Below, one piece after another: positions 11,942-24,700 of a stretch of 64,000 bases of DNA; positions within the stretch are counted from its first letter, which is position 1, and every line of letters starts with the position of its first letter. A program made the translations under genes and the position numbers. This DNA comes from Tachypleus tridentatus. Its lineage: Eukaryota > Arthropoda > Merostomata > Xiphosura > Limulidae. The DNA is taken from positions 8,804,001-8,868,000 of the forward strand of contig NC_134830.1 in NCBI RefSeq assembly GCF_004210375.1, written 5' to 3'. The notes below the pieces were generated by a model. That model worked only from the letters and a program-made list of their open reading frames with translations. It did not search any database and was not told where the DNA came from.

Positions 11942-12057
11942 TGTAGTCAAGCATAAAGCTACACAAAGGACTGTGTGCTTTGCCCACCAGGAGTATTGAA
12001 ACCTGGTTTTTAACATCGTAAGTTTGCAGACATAATGCTGTAGCACTGGGGAATTAG
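11942..12057 (-). repeat. SINE, tRNA-Val-like family
   Basis: Read on the - strand, it has the head with tacagcattatgtctgcaa, the B-box-like aggtttcaatactcc, a ggtgggcaaagcacac stretch and the tail with gtgtagctttatgcttgac. It lies a few hundred bases before the first recognised Kv-beta exon. Confidence 0.75.
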
Positions 12058-12663
12058 CAGCTATGTATTAGCTTTTAATGAAGTTTAAAATATACATCAG
12101 AAACAAATGTTTTGGTTAAACTTGTGTAATATGTTCAAGTATTTTTATCCCAGTTCAGAGGGTTAATACAATCCCCAAAACCTCATTAGAATACAACATC
12201 CTGTGGCTGCAACTCTGTGGCTTCTAAGGTGATTCATCAGAAAATCATGTTTTAGGATATAAGAATGAGGTATTTTTCTAGCCTGTTAGACTTCAGTTTT
12301 GATTTCTAGTTTATTTAGGTGTATGTAATGTACACATTATAATACTTGTTTAAGTTTCAGAATCTTATTATTATAATACAAAAGTTTTGTGTTAAAAAAA
12401 AAAAAGTATGGGTTTTGGTCGAAATAAGCATGTAAGTTTCCTAGAAGTTGATTATTTAATGAGTTCTACAAATTATGATATAAAATGTTACAATTTTTCT
12501 GTTTTACTGTATTTCATTTAAATCATTCAGTTCAGATATAGAACATTTTTATATAATTTTTCAAATTATAGTTTTAATAAAATATTGTGAAATTTGGAAA
12601 AAAAAACTAACTCCTGTTTTTTGTGTACATCCTAAATTGCAATGTTTTTATTGGTTATGACAG

Positions 12664-12789
12664 CATCCACACCCGTACAGCCAGTCTAGAGTACTTAGAG
12701 GAAGGTACCATGTCAACTGATAGTCCAATGTTGACTAACCCTTCTACTAGGCAGGCATCTCTATCAGGACTGAGTGGAATTCGGTATAG
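12664..12789 (+). CDS. Hk: Kv-beta exon 1 (first recognised): N-terminal region
   Basis: The exon follows the acceptor ttatgacag and ends at ATAG|gtacgt. It encodes the variable N-terminus ([18 protein letters not shown], then [14 protein letters not shown]). The ATG at 12710 is the only start inside the exon that gives a family-typical length. The frame stays open upstream of it to the acceptor, so a longer isoform from an unseen upstream exon is possible. Confidence 0.85.
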
Positions 12790-15700
12790 GTACGTTCTTG
12801 TGCTCGGCATAAAAGATAGAAAATTTATATACATGTTAACTTCTGGAATAATTTAAAAAAAAAAAAAAACTGAAAGTATTTCCATTTAATATTTGTAACT
12901 AATTTATACTTTGAACTTAATATCCAGTAAACATTTTAAAATTGTAGTGTAATATTTCATTTAAAGTTTTTGCTTGAAATGTGGTTACTAGATAAATATT
13001 TAAATGAGTAAAGTTATCAGTTATGCCTGATAATGTTTAAGTTATCAGTGAGAATTTTCATTGTGTATCATGAATGAGGAAATCGGAACATTTCCTTCAC
13101 TCTTCGATATTCTTGAATGAAACAATAACATAATTTCTTTAACTTATTGTAGCAGAATGTGTGACGATACCTATAACAGATTTTAGTTTTCATGTACCCC
13201 ACTTAGGTTGTTTTAAGTAGTTATTCTCCCCTCATTAAAATTTGAAAGACGTACATAGAGTTGTGATACAGGTGTTAAAAATATTCGATATATTTCCATT
13301 TTACATTAATGGGAGGATGAATAATTAACATAGGATAGGAAGTTTGTTCTTTGATTATAAAGTTAAAGAATTATAGGTCTTTATATTGTCTGAATATTAT
13401 ACTTACGGTTAACAGTGGTTAAAGATGTGATACAGTCTGTCTTAGTATTAAGAAAAGGCATAACTTCTGTAACTCATAGGTAGTGTTTGATGCCACTGAA
13501 AACTTCTATTATTAATACATTTCAGAAATCTTGGAAAATCAGGACTTCGTATATCCAATATTGGCTTAGGTAAGCTATGTCTAATAATTATAATATCCAT
13601 GTTTTGATGTAGGACTACGCTAGGTTTGTTTAGTTTGGTTTTAGGATAACATGGTAGTGTTCACAAACCATACATACATCAAACTAGATTTCCTGTTAGA
13701 CTAAGTTCACAGTGAATGAGATATCATAGTAAAATGTGTGTTTTTACAAAAATCCATGTATCTGAGGAAGATGTTATAAGAGTGCAAGGTCTGTCACTTG
13801 CCAGTGCATGCTGATCTAATGTTAAAATTGTATATCTGAAAATGGTGAATTAGTAACAGGCTTAAAATAATTAAATATTCAGTACATGCTTGAGGCAGCA
13901 CTGTGTGTGTGTGTTCAAATTCATTTTTAAAGTTTGGGTAATATATATTTTATATTCATTTTCTATATGTAAACATGTAGTTTTATAATCTTACTTTGTA
14001 ATGTACTTTTTCACATCATAATGACCTATTTCAAAGTGCAGTACTCTCTTCATCTTATTTAGGATTTTGTATTTTTTAGCATACTTTGTATGTACTTGAA
14101 ATACTTTTAAAAAAACTTTGTAACAACTTGTAATAAAAAAGTTCCTTTTATATGCATTTTTTTTGTTTCTGTATTTTTTTAACATGCAAAATTTGTAGCA
14201 AGTTTCTTTATACATTTAATCTGAATATTTTCTCCTTGCCAGGAACATGGGTGACATTTGGTTCTCAAATTACAGAAGAGGTACAACACATCTTTGTTTT
14301 ATATTTCATATAGTTACGTGTAATAGATAACTTTGATCTAAGGTCTAAAACAATTTTTTTTCTTTCTTTCTTTACTGTTGGGGCTGGGCTTAGTGCAGTT
14401 AGAAAACTTGACATGCAACCTACATTATTATAAGTTGAATCCCATTCCACCAAACATGTCCACTTTTTTGGGTGCAGGGATATTATAATGTGATAGTCAA
14501 TCCCACTGTTCATTGGGAAAAGAGCAGCACAAGTTTTGACAGTGGGTGTTGAAGAGTATGTCTTCCCTCTCGTCTTTCAGTTCTGAATTATCGACAGCTT
14601 GGAAGAGTAGCCATAGTGAAGGTTTACGTGAAATTTAAATCAAACTTTGCTGTTGACAATTGTTCCACTAACAACTGCTGTGAATGAAACCATATTTTGA
14701 GGGCTACTGAAGAAAATTTTTTTCTTGGAAATGGCCTGATGACAAAAAAAAAAAAGCAATTTGGATAGTGTCCCACAACCTCCTGATGATAAGATATGCA
14801 CTTGTGGTGAAAATGTATTCTAAAGATTGCTGGTGTTGGTATTAAAACTTTAAAGTACAGAACAATGTTTCAATCTTAAGTTATCTTCAGGTTAACAAAA
14901 AAAGTTTGCAACTGACCATTGCAAAAGCTGCTTCTGATGCTCCTTGTACTCAAAAGTGCAAGGTGAAATAATAAATATTGTTCAGTGATGTCGAGAAAAC
15001 CCACTTGTAGAGAAATATATATGCAAAAACGGCTCGTTTGGGTTGAGAAAATAGTTTACATAGAAGAGCGAACAACGTTTCGACCTTCTGACGATGACCG
15101 AAGAAGGTCGAAACGTTGTTCGCTCTTCCATGTAAACTATTTTCTCAACCCAAACGAGCAGTTTTTGCATAAATAAATACTGTTATTCTGATTGTAATAG
15201 TTTATATTCATGTAATATTGCATGCTTTAAGTGATACATAAATTTGTTATAAATAAAATTATACTTTTTATGCAATATTTGTACAAACAACATTGAGCAT
15301 GAATTTTAAAATCTCTTCTCTAAGGCTGAGAATAAAAATATAAATACTTAACAATGAATTTGGAAATGCACTTGCAAACAAGTAGCTCTGAAGGACAGAA
15401 ATCAATAATAATAAAAATAAAAACTTTCCAACCATGTCCACTCCTGAAAATGTCTTAATTTGTGGTCTAATCTAAATTTGGCCAAAAGACAGCCAATGTT
15501 TTCAGTAATGCACCTATAACATTTGCTTCTACATGTATAATTTATAGTAACTTGCACCAAATTTATTGTTTAATAAACATATCTAATTTGTAGCATGTTT
15601 CAACAATTACTTATCTGTTACATTGTTGTCATGTTGTTATTTGTGGTTACAGTTGTTTAGAAATCAGAGTTGTACTCGGTAATGCTCAGAAATTTAAAGA

Positions 15701-18700
15701 AGGGAACGTTTGGTTATATAAAATTATTTTTATCTGAAGTTATTTGTGATCTTTCTTAAATAAGAGGTTAGTCCTTCAGTCAGAAGTGAAATTATTAAAC
15801 ACTAGTACATTAGTTAGTTTCAGGAAAGCCAAGTTTAGAGCATTGCTGGAAGTGGGAAATTGATTTTTTTAAACTACTTGTGAATTAATTTAGAATTGGG
15901 GAAAATTATTAGCAGTTTTGGATTAGAGTATTATAGCAACTAATATATTTGTGTGTGTTTTTAATTTTTAAACTGATGTACATATGAGGACCATCAGATT
16001 AGGCACAGATGTCGGATATTTTTTAATCGTGGTCAGAGTAGAACAACATTTTGACCAAGTTTTTGTGTATGTATGGAAAAAACATTGAATACGTAGCCTA
16101 TTGTACAGGAATATATATTAATTTTATTAACTGGAACTTTTATATCTTGCATGGTACATAAGTATCCAGTATTTCATTTTGCAAAATCCTAAAATCAAAT
16201 TTTTACTGTAAACCTAGATGTATACTTGTAAGTTATTAGTGTTCTGCTGATAACAGAAAATGATTTATTTTTCCTTCTCTGCTGTAGAAATTGAAACACA
16301 CACTAAGTGGTGGTTCTTTATGAGTTCAGCTGAAGCCCTCCTGTTTTTCACATTAATAATAAGCCTAAAACTCCCTTTTTTATTGGTGAACTTGTACTTG
16401 TTATCTTCTGTGTTTTGTTTTCATGATCATAAATTACAATCTTGTAGTTTGTACTTTGTAATAGAGTACTCAACTTTGACATCTAGTTAATTGTGACTCT
16501 TGTTGTAGGTTGCAGAAGATATTTTAACAATAGCTTATGAAAGTGGAATAAACATATTTGATACAGCTGATATATATGCTAATGGAAGGTAAGCATCACT
16601 GTTGTTCGTAATGTAACATTATGCCACAGTTTCTTACATTGTTCTATTTTTAACTTATTTAAAAGTTTATTACAAGTTGCAGCTTTTATAGTAAAGGAGA
16701 TTATTTTTTAGAGGGCACAATGTTTCAACTCCTGGTGTAACAACTTTCAAATATGCAAGTTGTGTAACTGATAATAGCACTATGATTGAAATTTTGAATC
16801 TGTTTTACAGAATCACCTTTCTTGGTGTAAAAGTTGTAACTTTTAATAAAACAATATTGATTAATAAGTAAAATCAAAACTATTAGTTGAAATGTGTGGT
16901 GGCAGTAACTGTAATCTGAAGCTGTTATTGTCTTATTCTGTACTACGATACTAAATATCTTAAATGTTTAAATTGTAGTAACTATTAATGTACCACACTT
17001 CTTATGATATAGAATGAGGAATTTTTACTTTATTCTGTCGTTCCATTACTGTAACTAACTTATCTTATTTCAGGGCTGAGCTGCTTCTGGGTAAAATCTT
17101 GAAGAAAAAGGGATGGAGGTTAGTACAGAAAGTCTTTTTTTATAGATTGTTTTTGTCATTGATGACAATAAATTGTTTAGTTTGAATCAACTGGTTTTTG
17201 TTCTGTAAAGTTTTCTCTTGAATGATTTAGGAGAATAATGTTTGTATATTAATTAAATGTTTATGCAAATAATTGTTTTTATGCTTTGATTCATAATATA
17301 TGAGCAGAGAGTTACTGAAACCATAGCGTTTAATTTCATCAAGTGGAAGTTTGTGACAATGTTGCTGTAGAAATTTGTTACATATAAAATGTGCTGTTAA
17401 TGTTGGCAGTCACTCCTGTTATAAACTTCAAGGCTGTCACATTTGAATAAATTGTGCTATATATTTTTCTTCTTATCTGTTCAAGAGGAAGTTTCAATGC
17501 AATTTAATAAATATGATAAATTATGTCATAGTAGCTGTAAAGAAAGAAATTTGATATTGAAGAATCCAAATTTTAAATGGTTAGCATAAAGGACATATAC
17601 AGGTAGTGCATTAGAGACTGAATGTTATGGACAGTGTATGAAGATTGGTTCTTCACACATTTACTGTCCTCTTCACTGAACAAATAGCATCACCTATTCA
17701 CTACTGCTGGCAAGATTTCATACACACATGAAGCTATTGTAAGAAATGTTGTGTGAACACTAAATAAGGTGAACTGTGCAAGGGTGATGCAATCAGCATT
17801 AAACCATACTGCTGCACTAATAAGCAGATGACATTCCTTCCCCTTGTGTCATACACTTCTTGAATAATGTAAGCCAAATGATCTTTGTTATTACTTCTCA
17901 CTTTGTGGCCATGGATGTACTACAGAGTGACTGTAAATCCTGTTGAGTAGGTAAATGGAGCTCCAGAGTTTCTAGTGGAAGCTGTTAAATCAGTCACCCT
18001 TCATGTCAACATTAGGGATAGCTGTGCACAGATAGCCTTTTATGTAGCTTATGGGAAATTCTTAAACAAATAATTGTTCATGATCTTATTATATATTTGT
18101 TTCTGCTTCTGTTGAGGTTTTAAGATAATCATGGATGTTACTAGTCTTTAAGGAATTATTTCATAATTATATATTTTGTTTTCAAGTATGTTGTTGATCT
18201 TTCTTTCTATTTCAGAAGATCGTCCTACGTGATAACCACCAAGCTCTTTTGGGGTGGAAAGTAAGTGTTTAATGCCTTTCAAACTGATGTAAGTTAACAC
18301 TGGCTATCTTTGCTCCTAATGATTCTGATTACATCAGACTGTCAGCTGGTTTCTATAAATAATTGATTTATGGTAAGGATGTTGAAGCATTTTGTTTACA
18401 TTCTACTCACCTGTATACTACAAGATGTTTGTAATAGAAACTTCTATAAGAATACTGTTTTTTGGTTTTTACATGTTTATTGAATGTAGTGTGTAACATC
18501 CTGTGTATATTTAGATATCATCCCAAATATAACACATTTCCATTCCTAACACTAAACATTATTATAAAGAAATATATCCAAAGAAAAAACAATATTCATA
18601 TTTATATTTTTTGCATTGTTACATTTTTGTTTGCTTAACAAAAGAAAAGGCTTTTCACTGAAGCTATTTAATATGCCATATTGTTGTAGCAATGGGATGA

Positions 18701-21700
18701 TTCTTAATACAGATAGTATTTCTTGAATGTTTGGGAAGTACACATGTTTAATGGAGGTGGGATATAAAAAACAATTTGCAAATACTTTTAAGTATACAAC
18801 TGCTCTTGTATGTAATTGGACAGAACACAAGATCAGTTAGTCTTCTCTGTTTATGATGAATTTTTTAACTAGTAACACTGAATGCAGTCCAACACTATTT
18901 GAAATATACCATAATTATGTAAGAACTGCTTGTTTGTGTCAAGTGTTTTTAGTAGCCTTGTGTTCTTTTACAAGTAAAGTTCTTGAGTGGATATACCCAC
19001 CCATCCCAGTTGCTCTACAACAAGTCTGAAGGCTTATGACATTAAAAGCTGGGTTTCAATACCTACAGTGAGCTTAGCACAAATGTAGTATCTTGGTGCC
19101 AAACCAACAAACAAATCATAAATGTATTCTTTGATAAATTGTTTAGGTTGAGTATTCATAATAAAACTTTGTAGAATGGAAGGCAACTGCCTGTTGTGGA
19201 GACACAAGTGTAGAGGATGATGTTTGAAAAGTCTTCTGCCTTTTGTCTTCAAGTCAGTGTGTGTGTGAGGTGTTATTGGTCTTTTATAGTTTCCTAGTGG
19301 ATTATGAAGAGTGTGTTATGATTGGTTGGATTTTAACTGTTTCTGATTGGAGGAGAGATTTCCTGTAGATTCAACCAATGGTAGCCACAAGTTACTCACC
19401 TATATTTGGGATTCTCTGTTTAGTGAAGGTTTAAGTGTTGGTATCAAATGATCTTGATTTTTTTAGTGAAGGTTTAAGTGTTGGTATCAAATGATCTTGA
19501 TTTTTTTAGTGAAGGTTTAAGTGTTGGTATCAAATGATCTTGATTTTTTTAGTGAAGGTTTAAGTGTTGGTATCAAATGATCTTGATTTTTTAGTGAAGG
19601 TTTAATAGTGTTTATCAAATGATCTTGAGTTTTCTTGTCTTCCAGAAGTTGTTTGTGTTGATGATTCTAGTTTTCTCCCAGTTTATTCTGTGTCCAGTTA
19701 ACATGGCATGCTCTGCAATGGATGAATTTTGTGTTTTCATGAGTCTTGTACTATTTTTATGTTCTTTTATTCTGGTCACAAGTTTTCTTCCTGTTTCTCC
19801 AGTATATATTTCATTGCAGGAGCATGGAATTTTATTCAATCAAATCCCATGATATTCTGGGTTAGTTTTAATATCAGACTTATTTACCAATGTTCCAACC
19901 TCAAATCCTTCAGTGACTGCTGAATGACAACTCTCTACCACAAAGAACAGATATGAAAATAGATGCCATAATAGAACTAACAACTATTTGCCTGTAATCA
20001 ACCTATTTCCAATACAACTAGGAATTCTACAAACAAACAGCTGGTCTAGCCATGGGATCACCCCTCTCTCCAATCGTAGCAGACATTTTCATGGAAGACT
20101 GAATAAAAAGCCTTTTCTCCCACACCTATAAAACCAAGTTTCTACAGACGTTATGTCAATGATATCTTCGTTATTTGGCCCCACGGTTATGAAAACTTTC
20201 CAGTCTTATTAGAACATCTCAATTCTGTAGACAAAAGAATCCACTTCACCATGAAAATTGAGGAACAAAACAGCCTACCGTTTCTTGACATACTCGTCAG
20301 CAAACAAGCATGACAAATCACCACAACTGTATACAGAAAACCCACCCACACACCAACAGATACTTGCACTTCCAGTCCTATCATCCAACCTCGATAAAAT
20401 GTGGTTTAATTCAATTCCTAAACGAGAGCTGAAAACATTTGCGATACAACATCATCGAAGCAGAACGTCAAAAGATCATAGAGAGTTTTAAACAGAATGG
20501 TTACACCTCCTCCTTCATCAAAAACCCTTTGAAGATCATGACAGAAAGAAAAGATCAGAAAGTCACCACCATTTACCTACCATACCTGCAATATTTCAGT
20601 GAAAAACTCAAACACATAGCCAAAAAATTCAACATAGAAGTCTGGTGGAAATCCTACAATACCTTAAGGTCCATTCTGGTAAAAAACAAACAGTGACCTA
20701 TCAAAGAGATTCTCTAAAATGTCATCCGTGAAATTCCATGTTCCTGCAATGGTACATACATTGGAGAAACGGGAAGAAAACTTGTGACAAGAATAAAAGA
20801 ACATAAAGTTAGTACAAGACTCATGAAAACACAATTCATCTCTTGCAGAGCAAGCCACGTCAACTGGACACAGAATAAACTGGGAGAAAACTAGAATCAT
20901 CAACACAAACAACTTCTGGAAGACAAGATAAATCAAAGAATCATTTTACACTAACACTATTAAACTTTCACTCAACAGAGATTCCAGATTAGAGGTGAGT
21001 AACCTGTGGCTGCCATTGGTTGAATATACAGGAAATCTCTTCCAGTCAGAAACAGTGATAATCCAACCAATCGTAACTCGTTCTCCACAATCCACCAGAA
21101 CACTAAGACAGACAACACCAAACATGAAGACTTTCAAAATGTTTCTCTTTACACTTGTGTCTCCACAACAAACAGTTGCAGTTCATTCTACAAAGTTTCT
21201 TCAAATCATAAACAGATATTTAAAATCTTTGAATAATTCCATTTCACTTTCTTCTGATGCTTTGTGACATTTGTGGGGAAGGGACATTAAATGATTTCTA
21301 CTTGCTCGTTGCCACCTAATTGTTATGTACACCTTTAATGCAACTTTTACGTAGTTATCATTTGGCAGACAGTCTGTTTGTAGTAAATGCAGAGAATGTG
21401 ACTGTTCAGTAATTAAAATTGGAACCACTTGTCTCTTTCTTTATGTATGATCAGTTTTGCTTAGGTCATTATAACATATTTTATCTCTGATACCAAGACG
21501 TTTTCTCGGGTATCTCATTTAAATCTTTATAATGTAGATTATAAAGTAACGCAGATTTTTCTGGAAGGTTTAAAAATATAACTTTCATTGTTTTAAATGT
21601 GTGTAAGGGATCTGTGGCCCTCTAACTGGATAACTATTAAAGAAAAGTAGTAATTTGTTTCTAAATTTAACTAAGGCTTTTGAATGTTTTGGTTACCTAC

Positions 21701-24700
21701 AATGTACTCAATACATTTTATTAATCATAATACCAAATATTAAGTTTTTTTTTTTTGGTGTGTAGAACTGTGCATTTATAAGGGTTACATTAATGATAAT
21801 GTATTGTTGATCCACTTGGTTATCTTATAAACACCATGAGATCAAAATCGGAGTATTTGTAAATATTATTTGTATTTCCATTATGATACACAAACATTCT
21901 ATAGGTACTTTATATATTGAGGTTAATATTGTTATTATCTGATACAAACATTCTATAGGTACTTTATATATTGAGGTTAATATTGTTATTATCTGATACA
22001 CAAACATTCTATAGGTACTTTATATATTGAGGTTAATATTGTTATTATCTGATACACAAACATTCTATAGGTACTTTATATATTGAGGTTAATATTGTTA
22101 TTATCTGATACACAAACATTCTATAGGTACTTTATATATTGAGGTTAATATTGTTATTTTACTGTCTGGATGTGATAGAATTCCCCCACTCTTGTTTATC
22201 AACAGAAGTTTCATAAGAAGTTTTTGAACTCTTTCTTTATATTTACCCACATTCATTATATCACCATGAGGAAACACTAGCTATGCAGTACATACGAGTT
22301 ACCCTTTCTTTTCGTTTAAGTGTTTGTTTTGTGAGTGTTCTTTAACTTGTGTTAACACAAGTATGTGCTTACAAAGCATGACATACATGTGTGTCATGCT
22401 TGGAAAATATGGTAGTTGATTATACATTATTTTGTTTTAATGTGCTAAAAGTGCACTGAAATGTTCCACAAAACAAATCTTTAACTGTGACAATACTCAG
22501 TAGTTAAAGTGAGGTGACATTACTGAAGAAAGGGTTATTGATTTTTATCAAATTAATATTTATATACAGTTATGTAATGAAAACAAATTCAGAAACTGCT
22601 TTTTAGCTAGTTACTTATTGTATAGGATTGCTGTACTAATTTTAACACTGAAAAATGAAAAAACTATATTACTTATAAAACCCATAGAATGAACATAAAA
22701 CCTAGCAATTCCTGTGTCAGACTGTGTATTTAAGGTTCAGGGATTCTCTTTCCTTGTCAAAATGACACAAATCACATACTCTGCTTTTGTGCTGTGGGAT
22801 TATAAAAATAATCATAAACATCCAACTGTTTTAAAGTGAGCAGAATAAGAGTGGTTCATGTTCACTAGTTGCATTTTCTCTAGTCTCTTGTAAATAATAG
22901 CACAGTCAGCCCTTGAGTAGCTTTACAGTATACTAGACAGTACATAGTTGCAGCGTAGTCTTACATTTATTGAAGTTACAAACATTTATACAACAGAACT
23001 GATTTAAAGTTTGATTCTTACATCAGAATACATAGTTTCTATTTGACAAAACTGGTTATGTAATGTTTATATTCTTCATTATTAGTTTTGATACCAATTG
23101 GGAGGTTTTCTCTGTAATGGATATTTTTCTGTGGTTACTATAAGGATAATTGATGTATGAGTAGTTGGTTAAGACATTACAGTGAAACAACATTCACTTT
23201 AACAGGGTGGTAACAAGGTGATGTATGAGTAGTTGGTTAAGACATTGCAGTGAAACAACATTCACTTTAACAGGGTGGTAACAAGGTGATGTATGAGTAG
23301 TTGGTTAAGATATTACAGTGAAACAACATTCACTTTAACAGGGTGGTAACAAGGTGATGTATGAGTAGTTGGTTAAGACATTGCAGTGAAACAACATTCA
23401 CTTTAACAGGGTGGTAACAAGGTGATGTATGAGTAGTTGGTTAAGACATTGCAGTGAAACAACATTCACTTTAACAGGGTGGTAACAAGGTGATGTATGA
23501 GTAGTTGGTTAAGATATTACAGTGAAACAACATTCACTTTAACAGGGTGGTAACAAGGTGATGTATGAGTAGTTGGTTAAGACATTGCAGTGAAACAACA
23601 TTCACTTTAACAGGGTGGTAACAAGGTGATGTATGAGTAGTTGGTTAAGATATTACAGTGAAACAACATTCACTTTAACAGGGTGGTGGTAACAAGGTGA
23701 TGATATGAGTAGTTGGTTAAGACATTGCAGTGAAACAACATTCACTTTAACAGGGTGGTAACAAGGTGATGTATGAGTAGTTGGTTAAGACATTGCAGTG
23801 AAACAACATTCACTTTAACAGGGTGGTAACAAGGTGATGTATGAGTAGTTGGTTAAGATATTACAGTGAAACAACATTCACTTTAACAGGGTGGTAACAA
23901 GGTGATGTATGAGTAGTTGGTTAAGACATTGCAGTGAAACAACATTCACTTTAACAGGGTGGTAACAAGGTGATGTATGAGTAGTTGGTTAAGACATTGC
24001 AGTGAAACAACATTCACTTTAACAGGGTGGTAACAAGGGTGTATTTTCACCAAAACTTTAAAAAATGTGAAACATGAGATGGGTCACTCACTTATGTTGG
24101 CTACTATATGTAAAATAATTACTATTCTGTTGGTGCTAGTAGCACATACTAAAGATATTTGCAATTTAACGTGTGAAAACATGGGTTGATGACAGGTGTT
24201 TCTTGAAAAAGCTTAATGCATTATTACATTCTGTTGTCGACACTCAACATTTTTATTATTGGAAAAGTGTGTTCAAACAACATGAATGGGTTGATACATT
24301 TGAGAAAAATCTGGAAGAGTATTGGACCATTCTAAAGAAATAAAACAAATTGGGTATGTTATACATGTTGTTGAGCATTTATAATGGCTCTCATTTTATC
24401 ACAGGTTGGATGTAGACCTTCAGAGTCCATCACATGTCTCAAATCAACACCAGGTTGCATAATCTAACATTTTCCAGGCTTAAGACAAATGCCATAGTGC
24501 TGTAGGCATCTGAAATGAAAACAGACTCAACATTGTAGATACTGATCATGTGTTGATCCCATAAGCAAAATGTTGTCAAGGTAACATAAGACATAAGTAT
24601 CTGCTAGATTGTATTCTGGAATGTTGCTGGAGCACTGGTGATGCCTAACGGTAATCAGTTATACTGACAAAGCCCTCTGTGTGTGTTTATAGTTAAATGG

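Noticed and set aside
14982-15176. Two overlapping ORFs on opposite strands with nearly the same translation
   Set aside because: They follow from the palindrome at 15019-15172 and carry no domain.
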